A DNA stretch of 64,000 nucleotides from Rhodospirillales bacterium (GTDB lineage Bacteria; Pseudomonadota; Alphaproteobacteria; Rhodospirillales; Casp-alpha2): NCBI GenBank assembly GCA_013203955.1, contig JABMOY010000116.1, positions 1 through 64,000 on the forward strand, given 5' to 3'. Position 1 is the stretch's first letter; each line of letters opens with the position of its first letter. A program made the position numbers and the translations under genes. Shown here in pieces: positions 59,426 through 64,000 of the stretch. The notes under the pieces are model-generated. The model was not told the DNA's origin, searched no databases, and saw only the letters and a program-made list of their open reading frames with translations.

Positions 59426-60772
59426 TTAGTTGGTGCCCTTGACGCCGTTGGGTTTGCCGACGACGACGACGGTCAGGCGATCCTCCAGAAGGTACGTTTT
59501 GGCCACCCGATTGACGTCTTCAAGGGTTACACCCTCGATGATGGCATTGCGGCGGTCCATGTAGTCGATGCCGAGCCCATCCATCTGGATGCCGACCAGC
59601 ATCGAAGCGATGGTGTCCGACGAGGTAAAACGAAGGGGATAAGAGCCCGTCAAATAGGTCTTGGCGTCTTTAAGCTCGGCTTTGCTCATGCCGCTTTCGG
59701 CCATGCGCTTCCATTCCCGGCGCAGTACCTCGAGCGTTTCCGACACCCGCTTATTGGCCGTGCCGGCGCCGCCGACGATTAAGCCTGCGTTTTTCAGGGG
59801 GTGCAGGCCCGAATAGACCGAATAAACCAATCCCCGTTCTTCGCGGATGGTGTTGTATAGCCTGGACGTAAAGCCGCCACCGCCGAAAACGTGGTTCATG
59901 ACATAGGCGGCGTAGAAATCGGGGTTTTTGCGCTTCAGACCCTGTTCGGCGAACGTGATGGTGCTTTGCGGCACCTGCTTTTCGATAACGATGGTGCGGC
60001 CCGCGCCCTGGGGCGTTGCATCAGGAATATCCCAAGGCGCCGCCTTGGCCGGCAGACCGCCGAAGGTGGCGTCCAATACCTTCGATAATTCTTCCCGCCC
60101 GATGTCGCCGACGACGCCGATGATCAGGTTGTCCTTGGCCAGTCGCCGACCGACAAAGTCCCTGAGATCGGCCCGGGTCAATTTAGGCACGGATTCCAAG
60201 GTGCCGTTGGCAGGGCGGCCATAGGGGTGGTTGGGAAACAGCGTCTTCATCAGGGTCTTGGAAGCGATGGCGCCGGGTTGTTCGGTTTCCCGCCTAAGCC
60301 CGGACAGGATCTGGCTGCGGATGCGTTCCACCGACTCGGCGTCGAAGCGAGGCGCGGTTAGGGCCAGTTTCAAAAGATCGAACGCCACGGCCTTGTTTTC
60401 GACCAGCGTTTTCAGGCGGCCGCCGAAACTGTCCCGGCCGGCATCGAAACGAAGGCTAATCACTAAATCCTCGAGTTTGCCCTGAAAAGCCTGGCTGTCG
60501 AGGTCGCCTGCGCCTTCGTCCATCGTCGACGCCACAAAGTTGGCGAGGCCTTCCTTGCCATTGGCTTCGAGCGCGGCGCCGCCGCGAAAGGCGAAGCGCA
60601 GCGAAATGATCGGGTTGGTGTGATCGCGCACCAGCCAAGCCTCGATGCCGCCGGGCGAGACAACCTTATCGATCGTTACCGCCTGGGCCGCGGTCGGCAG
60701 AAACGCCGCCCCGCCGACAAACAAAACGCCGACAAGCGATAGGGCGACCAGGGTTTTGGATATAAATGTCAT
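59426..60772 (-). CDS. M16 family peptidase-like protein lacking HxxEH (non-catalytic partner)
   Basis: M16 fold; GLANFVASTMDEGAG replaces HFLEH. Confidence 0.85.
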   Translation of the reverse strand: MTFISKTLVALSLVGVLFVGGAAFLPTAAQAVTIDKVVSPGGIEAWLVRDHTNPIISLRFAFRGGAALEANGKEGLANFVASTMDEGAGDLDSQAFQGKLEDLVISLRFDAGRDSFGGRLKTLVENKAVAFDLLKLALTAPRFDAESVERIRSQILSGLRRETEQPGAIASKTLMKTLFPNHPYGRPANGTLESVPKLTRADLRDFVGRRLAKDNLIIGVVGDIGREELSKVLDATFGGLPAKAAPWDIPDATPQGAGRTIVIEKQVPQSTITFAEQGLKRKNPDFYAAYVMNHVFGGGGFTSRLYNTIREERGLVYSVYSGLHPLKNAGLIVGGAGTANKRVSETLEVLRREWKRMAESGMSKAELKDAKTYLTGSYPLRFTSSDTIASMLVGIQMDGLGIDYMDRRNAIIEGVTLEDVNRVAKTYLLEDRLTVVVVGKPNGVKGTN

Positions 60773-60779
60773 AAGGGGC

Positions 60780-62201
60780 CTAGCCTGTTTTCTTTTGCAA
60801 CAGCAGGGACGTTACCGAATGGCCTTCTTGCAGCACCGCTTTGGCTGCGGCCTGGACTTGCTCGATGGTGACGGCGTTAATGCGCTCGGGCCAGGATTCC
60901 ACGTCTTCAATTTTCATGCCGATGGCCAGGGCCGAGCCCAGTACGCGGGCGCCGCCTTGCAACGAATCGCGGGCATAAACGGCCTGCGCTTGCATGCGTT
61001 TCTTGGCGCGGTCCAGTTCCGATTGACTGACGCCGGCTTGCAAAATTTTCACGACCTCGGCTTCGACGGCTTTTTCCAGGGTTTGCATGCTGACGCCTGG
61101 CTTGGGTGTGGCGTGCAGGCCGAAGCGGCTGGGTCCCCGTTCGTCACTGCCGTAATAGCTGCCCGCCGAAATGGCGATTTTGCCGTCGACGACCAGCGCC
61201 CGGTTAAGGCGGCTGGTGGCGCCGCCGCCGAGAATGTCGGCCAACACCTCGAGCGCGTATACGTGTTGGGTTTCTCCGGTCAGCATGCTGGGCGCCAGGA
61301 ACGTCCGGCTCCATGACGGCTGGCGCACCCGTTTGTCTTTGAGTGTCACTTGGCGCCCCGCACTTTGCGGCGGTTCGGTGGGCCTGAGCCGTGGCGTCGG
61401 CGGGCTTCGGGGAATACGTCCGTAATATTTCTCGGCCATCGGCTTCAGCTCTTGGGCCGTGATGTCGCCGGCGACAACCAGGATGGCGTTTCCGGGCGCG
61501 TACCATTTTTTATAGAAGGCCATGACGTTTTTTAGGCTTAGCGCCTCGATCTCATGGGCCCAGCCGATCACCGGGCGGCGGTAGGGATAGTTCAAAAACA
61601 GCGCCGCCGTGGCCTGTTCGGCCAAGATGGCGCCGGGATTGTTGTCTGTGCGCGACCGGCGTTCTTCCAAGACCACTTCTTTTTCCGTCTGCACGTCACT
61701 TTCCGCCAGCACCAGATTGGTCATGCGGTCGGCTTCCATTTCCATGACCAGTTCCAAGCGGTTGGCGGCGACGGTTTGGAAATAGGCGGTGTAGTCGCTC
61801 GACGTGAAGGCGTTTTCCGAACCGCCGTTGCGGGCCAGGATTTTTGAAAATTCTCCAGGGGCACGCTTTTTCGTTCCCTTGAACATCAGGTGTTCGAGAA
61901 AATGGGCGATGCCGGATTCGCCGGGGCCTTCGTCGGCGGACCCGACCGAATACCAAACCATGTGAGTGACAACCGGCACCCGGTGATTTTGGACGACGAC
62001 CACGCGCATGCCGTTCTGGAGTGTAAAGGTTTCCGGGTTGAAGACGCCGGCGTTGGCTGCCATCGGCGTCCAGGCAAGGGAAAACAACAGCAGCGCCAAG
62101 GCGCCAGGAACAAAATATGGAACAAAATATGGAAAAAGATATTTTAACCGCAAGGGAAGGGTGCCTTTCAACGTTGGCTCGCATTTATTCGCCGAGGTCA
62201 T
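60780..62201 (-). CDS. M16 family zinc peptidase
   Basis: GIAHFLEHLMFKGT; signal peptide. Confidence 0.92.
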   Translation of the reverse strand: MTSANKCEPTLKGTLPLRLKYLFPYFVPYFVPGALALLLFSLAWTPMAANAGVFNPETFTLQNGMRVVVVQNHRVPVVTHMVWYSVGSADEGPGESGIAHFLEHLMFKGTKKRAPGEFSKILARNGGSENAFTSSDYTAYFQTVAANRLELVMEMEADRMTNLVLAESDVQTEKEVVLEERRSRTDNNPGAILAEQATAALFLNYPYRRPVIGWAHEIEALSLKNVMAFYKKWYAPGNAILVVAGDITAQELKPMAEKYYGRIPRSPPTPRLRPTEPPQSAGRQVTLKDKRVRQPSWSRTFLAPSMLTGETQHVYALEVLADILGGGATSRLNRALVVDGKIAISAGSYYGSDERGPSRFGLHATPKPGVSMQTLEKAVEAEVVKILQAGVSQSELDRAKKRMQAQAVYARDSLQGGARVLGSALAIGMKIEDVESWPERINAVTIEQVQAAAKAVLQEGHSVTSLLLQKKTG

Positions 62202-62293
62202 AACACAACCGGGGCTTGAGGGCGACGGCGAGCTTGCCCAGGTAACATGGTTTTGAATGATGGCGACACCAAGGCGAAAATCAAAAGCCGGGT

Positions 62294-62881
62294 TTAGAAG
62301 TTTAAAAGCCCCTTGCGGCTGCGCTTGCGCTTGATTTCGGGGGTTGCGCCTTCGTTGATGGGTTTGCCCAGGGCCTGGGCGTCTTGAATGCGTTTTTGTT
62401 CCTTCTCGGCGTTGACGACGGTGCCTTGGTAGGGTTTTTGGTCGACCCAGAAAATCAGCTTATCGACAAACGCCTGATCTTGTTCGCTGATGATCGTGGT
62501 TTCCTCGTTGATGAGGGTGCGAATGCGGGGTTCTGCGGTCAAGCCGCCGGTCCTTTTCAGCATCGCCTGGACTCCGGGGCTGCCCTTGACCGGCTTCGGT
62601 GCCTGGCGGCCCTTGACACTGGCGCCTAAGATGGCCTGTTTGGCCAAATTTTTCGTCGAATCAATTTGCGGTCGGTTGGAGCCGGGGGCCGGCGGGCGAA
62701 GCTTGTATTCGGGAGGCAGGCTCAAGGGTGGCCTGGAATAGACGGAGAATTCATCGGGCGCGGTTTTATCCGAGCTGAACGCCTTCCTTGCCGAATCGCA
62801 ACCGGAAAGAAGCGCCACGGCGGCCAGGGGCAGAAAGAAGGATAGAAGGGTGGTTGTTTTTTTCATCTTCACCAAGTTCAC
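62294..62881 (-). CDS. DUF3035 family lipoprotein (BamF-like)
   Basis: Lipobox LLSGC; PDEFSVYSRPPLSLPPEYKLRPPAPGSNRPQ. Confidence 0.75.
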   Translation of the reverse strand: MNLVKMKKTTTLLSFFLPLAAVALLSGCDSARKAFSSDKTAPDEFSVYSRPPLSLPPEYKLRPPAPGSNRPQIDSTKNLAKQAILGASVKGRQAPKPVKGSPGVQAMLKRTGGLTAEPRIRTLINEETTIISEQDQAFVDKLIFWVDQKPYQGTVVNAEKEQKRIQDAQALGKPINEGATPEIKRKRSRKGLLNF

Positions 62882-62896
62882 TTTAACCCTTCTATA

Positions 62897-63379
62897 TTAA
62901 GACTTTTCCTCACGTGTAAACAAGGAATCTAGGATAATCGTCGCGGCGCCGACGGTTATGGCGCTGTCGGCGACGTTAAAAGCGGGCCAATGGTAGCCGA
63001 AGGCGTAAAAATCCAGAAAATCGGCGACCGCCCCGAAACGCAGCCGATCAACCAGATTTCCCAGCGCGCCGCCGATGACCAAGCCGATGCCCAGCGCCGC
63101 CCACAACCGGTCCGTCCGGTAAAGCCAGACCACCAGAACCCCGGTAATGGCCAATGTCGTCAGCGGCAGCAGCCAGGTGCTGATCCAAGGATGGTCGCTC
63201 AGCATGCCGAAGCTGACGCCCCGGTTCCAGCCCATGACCAGATTGAAGAACGGCGTTACCGGGATAACGCGGGGCGGCTGCATGACCGAAGTGACGATCC
63301 ACCACTTAGTAACTTGATCGAGGATCAGGACCAGGGCTGCCAACCCCAACCCCTTCCGCCATTCGCCCGAAAAGGTCAT
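62897..63379 (-). CDS. lspA: Lipoprotein signal peptidase
   Basis: DQVTKWW...GGALGNLVDRLRFGAVADFLDF...FNVADSAI. Confidence 0.95.
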   Translation of the reverse strand: MTFSGEWRKGLGLAALVLILDQVTKWWIVTSVMQPPRVIPVTPFFNLVMGWNRGVSFGMLSDHPWISTWLLPLTTLAITGVLVVWLYRTDRLWAALGIGLVIGGALGNLVDRLRFGAVADFLDFYAFGYHWPAFNVADSAITVGAATIILDSLFTREEKS

Positions 63380-63999
63380 TTCGCCGTGGCGCCGCGCACG
63401 ACGTCGGCACAGCGCCCGCAGGTGCCGGGATTGTCGGAATCGTTGCCGACATCGGGCAACACCTTCCAGCAGCGCTCGCACTTGTCGCCTTCGGCTTCCT
63501 CGGCAACAACCCAGGCATCGCTAACATCATCCAACGAGAAACTGTTTTTGGGGCCAGAGTCCGGGATAAATGTCGCACCGGAGGTGATGAATAATTCGGC
63601 TGCGTCCATGCCGTTGAACTGGGCGATTTCTTCGGAGTTAGTGTAAACCACCGGATGCGCCTGAAGCGACGAGCCGATGCGCTTTTCTTTGCGCTCCAAC
63701 TCGATGGCGCCGGTGACGACCCGGCGGAGCGATCTTATTTTCGTCCATTTTTCCGCCAGCGCGTCATCGCGCCAGGTTTCCGGGATTTCGGGGAAGCCTC
63801 GAAGGTGGATGCTTTCGCCGTCGTTTCCGTCTCTGGCCTGCCACGCTTCTTCCGCCGTGAAACAGATGAATGGCGCGAGCCATGCGCACAAGCAGTTGAA
63901 GGTTTCATCCAACACCGTGCGTGCGGCGCGGCGTTTTGTGTCGTCGACCGCATCGCAATAAAGAGAGTCCTTGCGGACATCGAAATAGAACGCCGACAA
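63376..63999 (-). CDS. ileS: Isoleucyl-tRNA synthetase C-terminal part (truncated by window)
   Basis: DVRKDSLYCDAVDD...CTAP-like FICFTAEEAW; CxxC zinc motifs KCERCWK...CGRCADVV. Confidence 0.93.
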   Translation of the reverse strand: MSAFYFDVRKDSLYCDAVDDTKRRAARTVLDETFNCLCAWLAPFICFTAEEAWQARDGNDGESIHLRGFPEIPETWRDDALAEKWTKIRSLRRVVTGAIELERKEKRIGSSLQAHPVVYTNSEEIAQFNGMDAAELFITSGATFIPDSGPKNSFSLDDVSDAWVVAEEAEGDKCERCWKVLPDVGNDSDNPGTCGRCADVVRGATAK

Positions 64000-64000
64000 A

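Noticed and set aside
62095-62145. Tandem AAAATATGGAAC repeat in the M16 peptidase signal region
   Set aside because: Very short duplication inside a coding signal peptide (FVPYFVP); no wider significance seen.
1-64000. CRISPR arrays, tRNA/rRNA genes, transposases
   Set aside because: None recognised on reading; no regularly spaced repeats or IS-type ORFs. A tRNAscan/CRISPR search would be decisive.

Overview
GC-rich alphaproteobacterial chromosome, probably Rhodospirillales-like (inferred from gene content). It holds two kinds of sequence. (1) About 1.7-21.2 kb is a compact podovirus-type (T7-like) structural, packaging and lysis cluster, almost entirely on the minus strand. It encodes portal, Bbp19-like protein, scaffold, major capsid, tail adaptor, tail nozzle, tail fibre, lectin-like protein, TerS/TerL, SleB-type endolysin, holin candidate and overlapping spanins. 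I found no integrase, replication or polymerase genes. Its first gene is preceded by a sigma70-like promoter that abuts an exact alphaproteobacterial LexA/SOS motif (GTTC-N7-GTTC, 20428-20442), and a divergent S24/LexA-type regulator sits beside it. Two plus-strand cargo loci interrupt the cluster: a DHH phosphoesterase and a pair of tiny membrane proteins. The leading hypothesis is an SOS-controlled minimal, defective or domesticated (GTA-like) podoviral element. (2) The rest is ordinary chromosome: scpA end, lysK (class I LysRS), ubiD, HD-GYP protein, ubiA, rsmE, gshA, tldD, metZ with a SAM-II riboswitch, fprA, korAB, pmbA, lipid A/Kdo genes (msbA, waaA, lpxK, lpxL), xseA, purD, a sulfotransferase-like gene, tadA, rluB, rsmD, mutL, pgi, an M16 protease pair, lspA and the ileS end. 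All product calls come from reading motifs by eye; no database search was run.
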